Source: Deltaproteobacteria bacterium
Lineage (GTDB): Bacteria; Desulfobacterota; Binatia; UBA12015
Direction of reading: 5' to 3'
Assembly (NCBI GenBank): GCA_016874795.1
Contig: VGTG01000033.1
Coordinates: forward strand, 1 to 44,060
DNA length: 44,060 nucleotides
This document shows, one piece after another, positions 22,708-30,722 of the stretch. Position 1 is the first letter of the stretch. Each line of letters starts with the position of its first letter. A program made the translations under genes and the position numbers. A model generated the notes under the pieces. It had not been told where the DNA came from, searched no databases, and worked only from the letters and a program-made list of their open reading frames with translations.

Positions 22708-24024
22708 ATGCTCGCCCCGCCACCGTTCCGGCTCGCCCTGCGCGCCGGTCTCGCGTTCGCGGTGGCCCTCGCGTGATCCTCCGTACGAGCGGACGCGTTT
22801 CCCGGCGAGCTCGCCTGGCAGGAACAGCTCGACGTCGGCGGCACGACGGACGAGACTCGCGCGCTCGCTCCGTCGGGAGACTGGTTCATCGTCGCCGGCG
22901 ACGGCTCCGACGAGGGCGTCGCAACCTGGCTCGTCCGCGCCTACGACGCGAAGCATGGCGGCGCGCTTCTGTGGGACGACGTGCTTCCGAACCCGGCAGG
23001 GGCGACGGAGGCGCGCGCGATCGCGGCCGCCGCGAGCCGCGCCGTCGTCGCGGGATTTCGCGAAGCGCCGGCGGGCGACGAATGGCTCGTGCGCGCGTAC
23101 GACGCGAAGCGCGGCACACTGCTCTGGGACGATCAGCTCAACGTCAACGGTGGCGACGCGCGCGCGAACGCCGTCGCCGTCAAGGGCCGAAGGACGATCG
23201 TCGCCGGCGAGGTGACGGCCGCCGGAGAGACGAACTGGCTCGTGCGCGTCTACGATACGAAGACGGGCGAGACGATCTGGGCCGACCAGCCGAGCGGTAC
23301 GACGAGTAGCGGCCGCGGTGCCGAATCCGTCGTCGTGTCGGGCTCGCGCGTCGTCGTCGGCGGCGGTGCCGAGGACGGCAACGGCAACCTGGACTGGCGG
23401 CTCCGCGCGTACGATCTGCACGCCGGCACGCTCCTCTGGGAAGCGGAGCTCGATCTCGAAGGAGAGGACGACGTCCTCGTCGATCTCGCGATGAAGGGGT
23501 CCCGCCTCCTCGCCGGCGGAAACGTGGCGTCGGCCGAGGGAAATCAGGATCTCTTCGTCCGCGTCTATGACACCCTCGACGGCAGCGTGGAGTGGTCCGA
23601 CCGGATCGACGGTGCGGCGGAAGGAGACGACGAGCTCACGGGCGTCTGGATGCACGGGCTCTTCTCGTTCGTGTCGGGGCGCGTCGACGACGACGCGTAT
23701 GCACAGATGAACCTCTCGAAGACCGGCATCCGCGCGTGGGACGAGGCCTTCGGCAGCGACGAGCTCGACCGCGCGGAGGACCTCACGTTCAAGGGCAACG
23801 ACATCCACGTCGTCGGCTGGACGGAGTCGGACGGGTCGACGGACGGCTTCGTTCGCGCCCTCGACTTCCTCACGGGCCAGCTCCGCTGGGAGGCCGTGCT
23901 CGACCTCGAGGGGAGCGACGCGCTCGAGCACGTCGTCGTCTTCGGCTCGCTCGTCTACTCGATCGGCGAAGCGGATCGCGAAGGCGACCGCGACTGGCTC
24001 GTCGAGGTCCGCGAGAGATACTGA
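22708..24024 (+). CDS. secreted beta-propeller (PQQ-like repeat) protein with in-frame TGA in the signal peptide
   Basis: From ATG 22708 (AGAAGGAAG ribosome site) a signal peptide reads LALRAGLAFAVALA, then TGA at 22774-22776, then in the same frame SSVRADAFPGELAWQ and an uninterrupted 416-codon body to a TGA at 24024. The body has about seven repeats around W-L-V-R-x-Y-D-x-x-x-G-x-x-L-W, a beta-propeller of the PQQ-like type, probably extracytoplasmic. Without read-through, the body could start only at an internal GTG near 22981 with no signal peptide. Either the gene is broken by one base (TGC or TGG to TGA), or TGA is decoded. Cys there would form an acceptable lipobox; Trp would leave VRA as a signal peptidase I site. 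Confidence 0.7.
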
Positions 24025-24029
24025 GCTTT

Positions 24030-24047
24030 CGCGGGAAACGGCCCGCG
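24030..24047. terminator. hairpin between convergent genes
   Basis: 6-bp stem CGCGGG / CCCGCG with a 6-base loop in the 29-base gap between the beta-propeller gene and the DUF1501 gene. No T-run; weak call. Confidence 0.3.
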
Positions 24048-24053
24048 CGCGGA

Positions 24054-25466
24054 TCACGGGCCCGGCGGCGGCAGGAACGCCATGTCGAAGCCGTGGTTGC
24101 CGTCGACCCAGTAGAGGTCGGGATCGAAGCTCACCGGCTCTGGCGTGAGCACCTGCGAGAGGATCGTCCCCTCCGTCAAGCCGCACCAGTGCTTCAGGAT
24201 CGTTCCGTACACGTCGCGGAAGTCGCGAGCGCGCCACGGGTTCGCGGGCGCCTGCGAGTAGGTCGTGTTCCCGTTCATGTCGAGCACGCCGGGCGTGATG
24301 TTCGGATGCGCGCCGTAGAGCCCGCCCGCGATCGATCCTCCGACGACGAACATGGGCGCGAGCGACCCGTGGTCCGTTCCGTTGCCGTTCTGCTGGATGC
24401 GGCGACCGAAGTCGCTCCAGACGAGGATGCAGAGCTCGTCGCCGACGCCCATGTCGGTGCAGTCGTCGTGGAAGAGCTGCAGCGCGTCGCCGAAGGCGCG
24501 CAGGAGCTCGTAGTGCCGCGCGCCCGGAACGGCCAGGCCCTGGCTCGAGTGTGTGTCGTAGCCGTCCAGGCGGACGTGGAAGAAGCGCGCCTCCATGCCG
24601 GGCGCCCCCGTCGAGACGCCGTAGATCACCTTCGCGACCTCGCGGAGGTCGCGCGCCGGAGCCGTGTCGAGATCGTCATACGCGGCGTTCCACGACGCGC
24701 GCGCGGTCTCGTAGCCCTCGGCGAAGGACTCGCTCGCGACGAGTGCCGCGGCGCCGGTCGAGCCGAGATGCGCGAGCTGGTTCTGTTCGGTCGCGCTCGC
24801 CTCGTCGTACAGCGTCGCGAAGCACGCACGCTTCGCCGCGTCGTCGGCGGGAAAATCCAGATCGTATGCGAATCCCAGGTCGTCGAGCGTCTGAACGGCG
24901 ATCACGCTCGTCGCCGTCTGCTCGAACGACGGCGCGATGATCGCACCGATGTTGACGGCGGGAATGTTCGTGCCGCCGTAGCCGAGAGAAACGAGCGAAT
25001 CGCCGATCCAGCCGCTGACGTTCGCGTCGTCCACGATCGGATGGCCGGTCTGCCAGGCTCGCTTCGAGCCGTCGTGCGAGAGGCGCGGCTCGGGATAGCC
25101 GCAGCCCTGCAAGATGGCGCAACGACCGGCGTCGAAGAGCGCCTTGACGCCCGCGAGCGCGGGATTGAGGCCGAGCTGTGCCCCCGTCGCGGAATCCGCG
25201 CCGATCGGGAGCAGGCTTCCCGCCGGAATGCGCAGGTTGTCTCGCGCGCCCTCGTAGTCGGTGCGCAGCGTGCCGCCGCCGTCGTCGATCGGCGTCACCG
25301 TGTTGAGCCCATCGTTGCCGCCGTCGAGATGGATGACGACGAGATAGCGATTCCCGATGTCCGCCCGCGCTTCGCGCACCCCCGGATTCGCGAGCCAAGC
25401 GGGCACGAGGAGGCCGCCGGACGCGAGACCGGTTCGAGTGATGAACTGTCGCCGGGTGATCGCCAT
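24054..25466 (-). CDS. DUF1501 family Tat-exported protein
   Basis: 470 residues. The N-terminus TRRQFITRTG fits a twin-arginine signal, followed by a hydrophobic stretch (SGGLLVPAWLA), so it is probably folded before export to the periplasm. The body begins VVIHLDGGNDGLNTV and includes LCILVWSDFGRRIQQNGNGTDHG and VGGSIAGGLYG, hallmark segments of DUF1501, a family related to the alkaline phosphatase/sulfatase fold. Function unknown. It follows the DUF1800 gene by 33 bases; the two families are habitually adjacent and are thought to work together. Confidence 0.92.
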   Translation of the reverse strand: MAITRRQFITRTGLASGGLLVPAWLANPGVREARADIGNRYLVVIHLDGGNDGLNTVTPIDDGGGTLRTDYEGARDNLRIPAGSLLPIGADSATGAQLGLNPALAGVKALFDAGRCAILQGCGYPEPRLSHDGSKRAWQTGHPIVDDANVSGWIGDSLVSLGYGGTNIPAVNIGAIIAPSFEQTATSVIAVQTLDDLGFAYDLDFPADDAAKRACFATLYDEASATEQNQLAHLGSTGAAALVASESFAEGYETARASWNAAYDDLDTAPARDLREVAKVIYGVSTGAPGMEARFFHVRLDGYDTHSSQGLAVPGARHYELLRAFGDALQLFHDDCTDMGVGDELCILVWSDFGRRIQQNGNGTDHGSLAPMFVVGGSIAGGLYGAHPNITPGVLDMNGNTTYSQAPANPWRARDFRDVYGTILKHWCGLTEGTILSQVLTPEPVSFDPDLYWVDGNHGFDMAFLPPPGP

Positions 25467-25499
25467 GATCTCTCCGCGGGTTTCGGTTGGTGGAGCGGT

Positions 25500-26984
25500 T
25501 CAGTGGACCTGGTAGGCCGGGGACTGGAGCAGCAGACAGAACAGGCCGTTCAGCTTCCGCTGCCGGAAGCCCTCGTCGGAGAGATCGAGCGGCGGCCCGC
25601 CCTCGGAGGTGAGGTACGTCGCGAAGGCATTTTTCTCGGCGACGCTGAGCTCCGCTCCGATCCCGAGGACGTCGGCCGCCGCATCGACGATCTCCGCAGG
25701 ATCCGTCAAGTCGAGCGGCACGAGCTGGTCCGTGCGGAGCTGGAAGGAGTTGCCGCCGCTGCGCGCCATGCCGACGTCGCGTGCGAACGAGAAGCGGGCG
25801 AGCATGCCGCCCGAGTTGATCCAGGCGTTCTCCCAGTCCCACCCGAAGACGCTCGGCGGCTCCATCAAGCTCTGTCCCATGCGGGCGACGTGCTCGCGCA
25901 CGGCCCGCTGCGCGCCGCCGGCGACGTTGTTCTTCTTCGTCTGGATGTCGAGCATCCGTACGGTGCCGACGACGAGGTCGACCGGCCACTTGACGGACCG
26001 CTTCGAGATCGGTCCGTACGGCGGCATGCCGAGCGTCTCGTAGAAGGCGTCGTTGACGAAGAGGGCGCGCAGGAGCGGCGTGATCTCGAACGAGCCGTCG
26101 AATCCGGACTCCGCGAGGATCGCGTCGACCACCGGCCGTGCGATCGCGGGGTCCGCGAACTCGCCGTGTGCGAAGTACTCGAGGAGGCGGGCCGTCGTGC
26201 GACGGGCGACCGTGTTCTGGCCCTCGGAGTCCGTGTGGTCGAAGATCACGTCGACGACGCGGTCGATCTCGTCCTTCCCTTCGCCGAGGTCATCGAAGGC
26301 GCGGCCTGCCGGACCGAAGCCTCCCGTCTCGGTGAAGACGACCTTCGGTCCGCGCTCCGGGAACTCGACCTCGAAGTCGTGCTGCGTCGGATCGAAGTAC
26401 ACCTTGTACTTCGCCGGGAAACGGCGCCAGCCGGAGAAGGCGCGCGCGATCTGGACGATGTCGCCTTGACGATAGTTCTCGTTCCCGCCGAAGTCGTGGA
26501 CGCCCAGAGTGAAGAGCTCGAGGAGCTCGCGCGCATAGTTCTCGTTCGGCTGCGACTTATGATTCTGCTGCGTATTGAGGAACTCGAGCATCGCGATGTC
26601 GCGCCCGATGTCCTTGACGAGCGACCTCATGTTGCCGCGCGCGTGGTAGCGGAGCGTGCGGTTCTGCGCGCTCATCAAACGCGGATCGCCGACCGAGGCG
26701 TTGCTGGTGGCGAAATGATCGTGCCAGAAGAGGACGAGCTTCTCCTGGAGAGAAGGAGTCGTCCTCTTGAGCATGTGCTGGAACCAGCGATCCTGGACCT
26801 GGAAAAGCTCCTTGCCGCTGCCCGGCTTGTAGCTCGAGCGTTTGAACGACAGTCGACGATCCGCGGCTTCGCCACGCGTCAAGCCGGCGAAGCCGGCCAC
26901 CTCGTCGGGACGAGCGCCGAAGCCCGTGCGTCTGAGGAAATGACGAGCTTCGGCCGTGCTCAGGATCGTGTTTTCGTCGCCCAT
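25500..26984 (-). CDS. DUF1800 family protein
   Basis: 494 residues. Recognisable features: HFLRRTGFGARPDEV near the N-terminus, LVLFWHDHFATS, and NENYARELLELFTLGV, the diagnostic DUF1800 motif. Unlike many relatives it has no evident signal peptide. Function unknown; it precedes and is co-transcribed with the DUF1501 gene. A GGAGGG ribosome site precedes the ATG and a TTGACT-N18-TAGAAG promoter lies upstream. Confidence 0.92.
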   Translation of the reverse strand: MGDENTILSTAEARHFLRRTGFGARPDEVAGFAGLTRGEAADRRLSFKRSSYKPGSGKELFQVQDRWFQHMLKRTTPSLQEKLVLFWHDHFATSNASVGDPRLMSAQNRTLRYHARGNMRSLVKDIGRDIAMLEFLNTQQNHKSQPNENYARELLELFTLGVHDFGGNENYRQGDIVQIARAFSGWRRFPAKYKVYFDPTQHDFEVEFPERGPKVVFTETGGFGPAGRAFDDLGEGKDEIDRVVDVIFDHTDSEGQNTVARRTTARLLEYFAHGEFADPAIARPVVDAILAESGFDGSFEITPLLRALFVNDAFYETLGMPPYGPISKRSVKWPVDLVVGTVRMLDIQTKKNNVAGGAQRAVREHVARMGQSLMEPPSVFGWDWENAWINSGGMLARFSFARDVGMARSGGNSFQLRTDQLVPLDLTDPAEIVDAAADVLGIGAELSVAEKNAFATYLTSEGGPPLDLSDEGFRQRKLNGLFCLLLQSPAYQVH

Positions 26985-27044
26985 GGTTCCCTCCAGGGTG
27001 ACGTCCGCCTCGAGGCGGCCGGTTCCGGTTTCCGTGCGGGATCG

Positions 27045-27074
27045 CTTCTACCCGCACGGCCGAAGCGCAGTCAA
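27045..27074 (-). promoter_or_regulatory. candidate promoter of the DUF1800-DUF1501 operon
   Basis: Minus-strand TTGACT at 27069-27074, an 18-base spacer and TAGAAG at 27045-27050, about 60 bases before the start codon. Confidence 0.45.
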
Positions 27075-27147
27075 TCGGATTCCCCGCATCGCACGTGTGA
27101 CGGGTGAGGCCGCCGCCCACTCCGTGAGACGGACCCGCGAGGGAAGC

Positions 27148-30100
27148 TCAGCGAAGCCAGCGAAGGCCGACGGACTGCGCGAGCTTCTCCGCCTCGGAGC
27201 GAGAGGTGCGAGCCGCTCGCTGGTTGCCGCGGCGAGCTTCGAGCTCCGCCCGACCCGCGAGAGCGGAGGCGAGCGTCGTCCGTGCGCCGATGTCGCGCGC
27301 AACGCGCACCGCCTCGTCGTAGAAGTACTCGGCGCGACGCCAGCCCTCTTCACCCTGGGCCAACGCCACGGCGGCGAGCGCACGAGCGCTCTGCGCCTGA
27401 CGGAGCCGGCCGCCAGCGCGACGCCGTACGCGCTGCGCGACGCGGTCGGCCCGATCGATCTCGCCGAGCTCGAGGAACGCGTCGACCGCAAACCGGAGCG
27501 ACTGCTGTACGCCCGCCGCGCCGGTCAGGTTGTCCTCGATCTTGCGGAGCAGCCGCGCGCCGGAGGCGGCCGCTCCGGTGCGCCGCGCCGCGAGGACGGA
27601 CAGCGCAGCGAGGTTCGGAACGCCGCTGCGCGAGCCTACCGCCTCGGCGAGGGCGAGCCCTTCCCCGGCCCACTCGCCTGCCCGCTCGACCTCGCCGCGG
27701 AGCAGCAGGGCCGTCGCGATATGGGCCGAAGCGGTGACCTGCACCGACCGGTTGCCGTGCGCGACCGCGAGTCGATGCGTCTCGAGCGACTCGGCGAGCC
27801 CCTGCTCGAGCTCGTCCCGATGAAGAAGGACCACGTCTCGCGCGGCGCGCGCCCAGAGGAGGATGTCCGGGTTCTCTTCCGCCTGGTTGGCGTGGATCGC
27901 TTCGTACAGGGCGGTGTCCGCGCACCGCGTCGCGTCGTCGAAGCGGCCGTCGAGCGCGTAGCCGACCGCGAGGCCGCGCTGCACGCGCCAGCGCCAGTAG
28001 GTGATTCCCTCGCGCTGCGCGAGCTCGAATGCCTGGCCGAGCTGCCCGAGCCCGGCGGCGTGCTGCTCGGCCGCGCCCATGATGCGAAGGAGGCCGGTGA
28101 AATTCGCCACGGCGATCCGGTCCTCGGCGGTTCCGGCGCGCTCGAGCAGATCGGCGAGCCCGTCCGCGACCGTCTCCGCCGTGGACTCGGTCCCCTCGCC
28201 GTAGATCGCCGCGAGGCCGAGAAGCCGGATGCCCGCCTCGATCGCTCGACGGGCCTGCGATTCGTCCGCGGGATCTCGACGCGCGAGGTCCCACGCGCGC
28301 CGATAGAACTGCGCGGCGCTGCCGTAGCTCGGCACGGACTCCGCATGCCCGGCCGCGGCGAGGAGATGCTGGATCGCCTTCTCGTGCTGCTCCGCGTTCT
28401 GGAAGTGAAAGGCGAGGAGCGCGCTCGACTCTCCGGGCTCGGTGCCCGATCGGCCTTCGAGCGCGTGGCCGATCTCGCGATGCAGCTCGCGACGCTGCTT
28501 GTGGAGCAAGCCCTGGTAGGCGACCTCCTGCGTCAGCGCCTGCTCGAAGAGGTACTCGCCGGCCGCACCGTCGCGCGCGACGCGGATCACGCCGTCTTCC
28601 GCGAGCGCGGCGAGACGGCTCGCGACCTCGATGCCCTCCTCCGCGACGAGTCGCTCCAAGACGCTCGAGGAGAACCGCCGGCCGATCACGGACGCCACCT
28701 GGACGATTCTCTTCGACTCGAGAGGCAGCCGGTCGAGGCGGGCGGCGACGATCTCGTGCACCGTGGCCGGCACGTCGACCTCGCGCAGGTCACGCGCGAC
28801 GACCGGTCCCGCGGAGGTCACGACGACCACGCCGGTTTCGAGCAGGTCGCGCGTGACCTCCTCGGTGAAGAAGGGATTCCCCTCGGCGCGCTCGTGGATC
28901 GCCTCGACCAGCTCGTGCGGTGGATCGCCGCCCGTGATCGCGTGCACGATCGAGCGCGTCTCGGCGGGCGTAAGCGGAGCGAGCTCGATCTCCTCGAGCC
29001 CCTCGAGAGCTTCGCTCCACGGACCCGGCACATCCGGCCGATAGGAGCAGACCGTCATCACGCACGATCCGCGTGCGCGCTCGACGAAGACCTCCAGGAG
29101 CTCCGCCGAAGCGGCGTCGATCCACTGTGCGTCCTCGAGGACGAGGACGACCGGGATCTTCGCGCAATCGGCGAGGATCAAGCGCGCGACCGCCTCCGCC
29201 GTCGCGACGCGAAGCTCGTCGCCCGCCGTCCCGGAAGCCGTCGTCGAGACGAGCCCGAGCACGCGAGCGACCGCTTCGTAGGTCGTCTCCGTGTCGGAGC
29301 CGAGGCTCTCGACCCGACTTCGCAAGCAAGCCGCGACGGCGTCGTCGGAAGCGGTGCCGCCCGGAGCGAGATGGTGCCGCAGCAAGCCGACGAACGGCCG
29401 ATAGGGAGCGTCGCGCGCGTACGAAAAGCACTGCCCCCAGAGGACGAGCGCGTTGCCGTCGTCGAGCCGCCGGACGAACTCCGCGATCAGCCGCGAAGCG
29501 CCGACCCCGGCGTGTCCGACGACGCCGAGGATCTGACCGCGCCCTCCGCACGCACGCGCGAAAGCCTCTTCGAGGCGGCGCAGCTCCGCGGTGCGTCCGA
29601 CGAACGGCCCGCCGCGCGCGGAGCGGCGCTCGAGCGGCGGCTCGCTCGCGCGAGCGCCCTCGACCTCGAAGGCGCGCACCGGCAGCGCCTTGCCGCGAAC
29701 CGCGAGGGGCCCGAGGTCTCGCGCGGAGAAATGCGGCGCGACCATGCGCTGCGTCGACTCGCTCATCAGGATCGCGCCGGGGCGCGCCATCGACTGCAGG
29801 CGTGCCGCGAGGTTCGTCGTGTCGCCGATCGCGGTGTAGTCGAGCTTCAGGTCGCCGCCGACGGTGCCGACGATCACCGGCCCCGTGTTCAAGCCGAAGC
29901 GCGCCTGGAGAGCGGGGCGACCCTCGGCGCGAAGGCGGTCGCTCAGACCCACGAGGCTGTCGCGGATCGCGATCGCCGCCTGCACGGCCCGCTCCGGCGC
30001 GTCCTCGTGCGCGAGCGGAGCACCGAACAGCGCCATCACGCCGTCGCCGGCGATTTGATTGACGAGCCCCTCGGCGCGTCCGACCTCGTCGAAGACGACG

Positions 30101-30477
30101 GCGAGGTAGCGGTCGAGGAGGTCGCGGAAGTCCTCCGGGTCCATCGTCTCGGCGATCGTCGCCGAGCTGACGAGATCGCAGAAGAGAACGGTCACCTGCT
30201 TTCGCTCGCCCTCGATCCGGCCGCGCGTCGCGAGAACCTTCTCCGTCAAGCCGGCCGGCATCTGCTCGCGCAGCTTGCGGAACGCGCTCGCGAGGGCGAC
30301 GCGCCGCGAGGCCGGACGGATCTCCTCGCCGCAGCGCGGGCAGAACGCGAACGAAGCGTGCACCGGCTGGCCGCAGTCCAGGCAGCGCGCCTGCGGCTCG
30401 TGTCCGCACTGCGCGCACCCGGCACCGATCGCGGTCGCCGCTCCGCACGCGAGGCACGTCACCTCTTCCGGTTCCAT
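27148..30477 (-). CDS. zinc-ribbon/class III nucleotidyl cyclase/ATPase/TPR regulator
   Basis: 1109 residues in four parts: a double zinc ribbon (about 8-53; CLACG, CAQCG, CLDCG, CPRCG); a class III adenylate/guanylate cyclase domain (about 90-265) with metal-binding Asp in LFCDLVSS and IAGDGVMALFG, nucleotide-specifying Lys/Asp in LKLDYTAIGD, and transition-state Asn/Arg in TNLAARL; an AAA-like ATPase (about 290-560) with Walker B VLVLEDAQWID; and a long C-terminal TPR-like helical array to the end. The cyclase looks catalytically complete. The P-loop reads GHAGVGAS, with Ala327 instead of Lys, so ATP hydrolysis is doubtful. Probably a cytoplasmic signalling protein. A TATGAT -10 lies at 30489-30494. 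Confidence 0.9.
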   Translation of the reverse strand: MEPEEVTCLACGAATAIGAGCAQCGHEPQARCLDCGQPVHASFAFCPRCGEEIRPASRRVALASAFRKLREQMPAGLTEKVLATRGRIEGERKQVTVLFCDLVSSATIAETMDPEDFRDLLDRYLAVVFDEVGRAEGLVNQIAGDGVMALFGAPLAHEDAPERAVQAAIAIRDSLVGLSDRLRAEGRPALQARFGLNTGPVIVGTVGGDLKLDYTAIGDTTNLAARLQSMARPGAILMSESTQRMVAPHFSARDLGPLAVRGKALPVRAFEVEGARASEPPLERRSARGGPFVGRTAELRRLEEAFARACGGRGQILGVVGHAGVGASRLIAEFVRRLDDGNALVLWGQCFSYARDAPYRPFVGLLRHHLAPGGTASDDAVAACLRSRVESLGSDTETTYEAVARVLGLVSTTASGTAGDELRVATAEAVARLILADCAKIPVVLVLEDAQWIDAASAELLEVFVERARGSCVMTVCSYRPDVPGPWSEALEGLEEIELAPLTPAETRSIVHAITGGDPPHELVEAIHERAEGNPFFTEEVTRDLLETGVVVVTSAGPVVARDLREVDVPATVHEIVAARLDRLPLESKRIVQVASVIGRRFSSSVLERLVAEEGIEVASRLAALAEDGVIRVARDGAAGEYLFEQALTQEVAYQGLLHKQRRELHREIGHALEGRSGTEPGESSALLAFHFQNAEQHEKAIQHLLAAAGHAESVPSYGSAAQFYRRAWDLARRDPADESQARRAIEAGIRLLGLAAIYGEGTESTAETVADGLADLLERAGTAEDRIAVANFTGLLRIMGAAEQHAAGLGQLGQAFELAQREGITYWRWRVQRGLAVGYALDGRFDDATRCADTALYEAIHANQAEENPDILLWARAARDVVLLHRDELEQGLAESLETHRLAVAHGNRSVQVTASAHIATALLLRGEVERAGEWAGEGLALAEAVGSRSGVPNLAALSVLAARRTGAAASGARLLRKIEDNLTGAAGVQQSLRFAVDAFLELGEIDRADRVAQRVRRRAGGRLRQAQSARALAAVALAQGEEGWRRAEYFYDEAVRVARDIGARTTLASALAGRAELEARRGNQRAARTSRSEAEKLAQSVGLRWLR

Positions 30478-30488
30478 CGTCGCCGCCG

Positions 30489-30494
30489 ATCATA
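30489..30494 (-). promoter_or_regulatory. candidate -10 box of the cyclase gene
   Basis: TATGAT on the minus strand, 11 bases upstream of the ATG at 30477; the -35 position (TTCGGA) is weak. Confidence 0.35.
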
Positions 30495-30526
30495 GTGCCG
30501 TTCCTCGCTCATCCGAAGCACCTCGG

Positions 30527-30556
30527 TTGACAGTCGCGTGAAAGGTGCGCTAGACG
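30527..30556 (+). promoter_or_regulatory. candidate promoter of the B12-riboswitch operon
   Basis: TTGACA at 30527-30532 (perfect -35), an 18-base spacer and TAGACG at 30551-30556. Transcription would begin about 30563, just before the riboswitch aptamer. Confidence 0.5.
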
Positions 30557-30565
30557 CGCGGACAG

Positions 30566-30720
30566 ACCGCGGCGGCTTCAAGGGAAGTCCGGTGAAAATC
30601 CGGCACGGCTCCCGCCACTGTAAGTCGGAACGAAAGCGCGAACCGGCCACTGTCCCTTCGGGGATGGGAAGGCCGCGCGAGTAGGAAGCCGACGAGTCAG
30701 GAGACCTAGCCCCACGCGGC
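30566..30720 (+). ncRNA. cobalamin riboswitch
   Basis: The order of conserved blocks is diagnostic: AAGGGAAGTCCGGTGAAAAT (30580-30599), CCGGCACGGCTCCCGCCACTGTAA after it, and the B12 box AGTCAGGAGACCTAGCC (about 30694-30710). A P1 helix can form between ACCGCG near 30566 and CGCGG near 30715. It senses adenosyl- or another cobalamin and would shut off the BtuB-like receptor and lipoprotein downstream when B12 is plentiful. No terminator with a T-run is seen after it; with the annotated ATG only about a dozen bases past the B12 box, translational control is more likely. Confidence 0.93.
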
Positions 30721-30722
30721 CG

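Noticed and set aside
22981-24024. Annotating the beta-propeller gene from the internal GTG at 22981
   Set aside because: The same repeat pattern continues upstream of it in frame (for example TWLVRAYDAKHGG), so 22981 is not the natural start; the signal peptide and ribosome site are at 22708.
30459-30512. 17-codon frame (MSEERHYDRRRRWNRKR) overlapping the start of the cyclase gene
   Set aside because: It overlaps the TATGAT -10 box, has no ribosome site and its Arg-rich content is typical of shadow frames.
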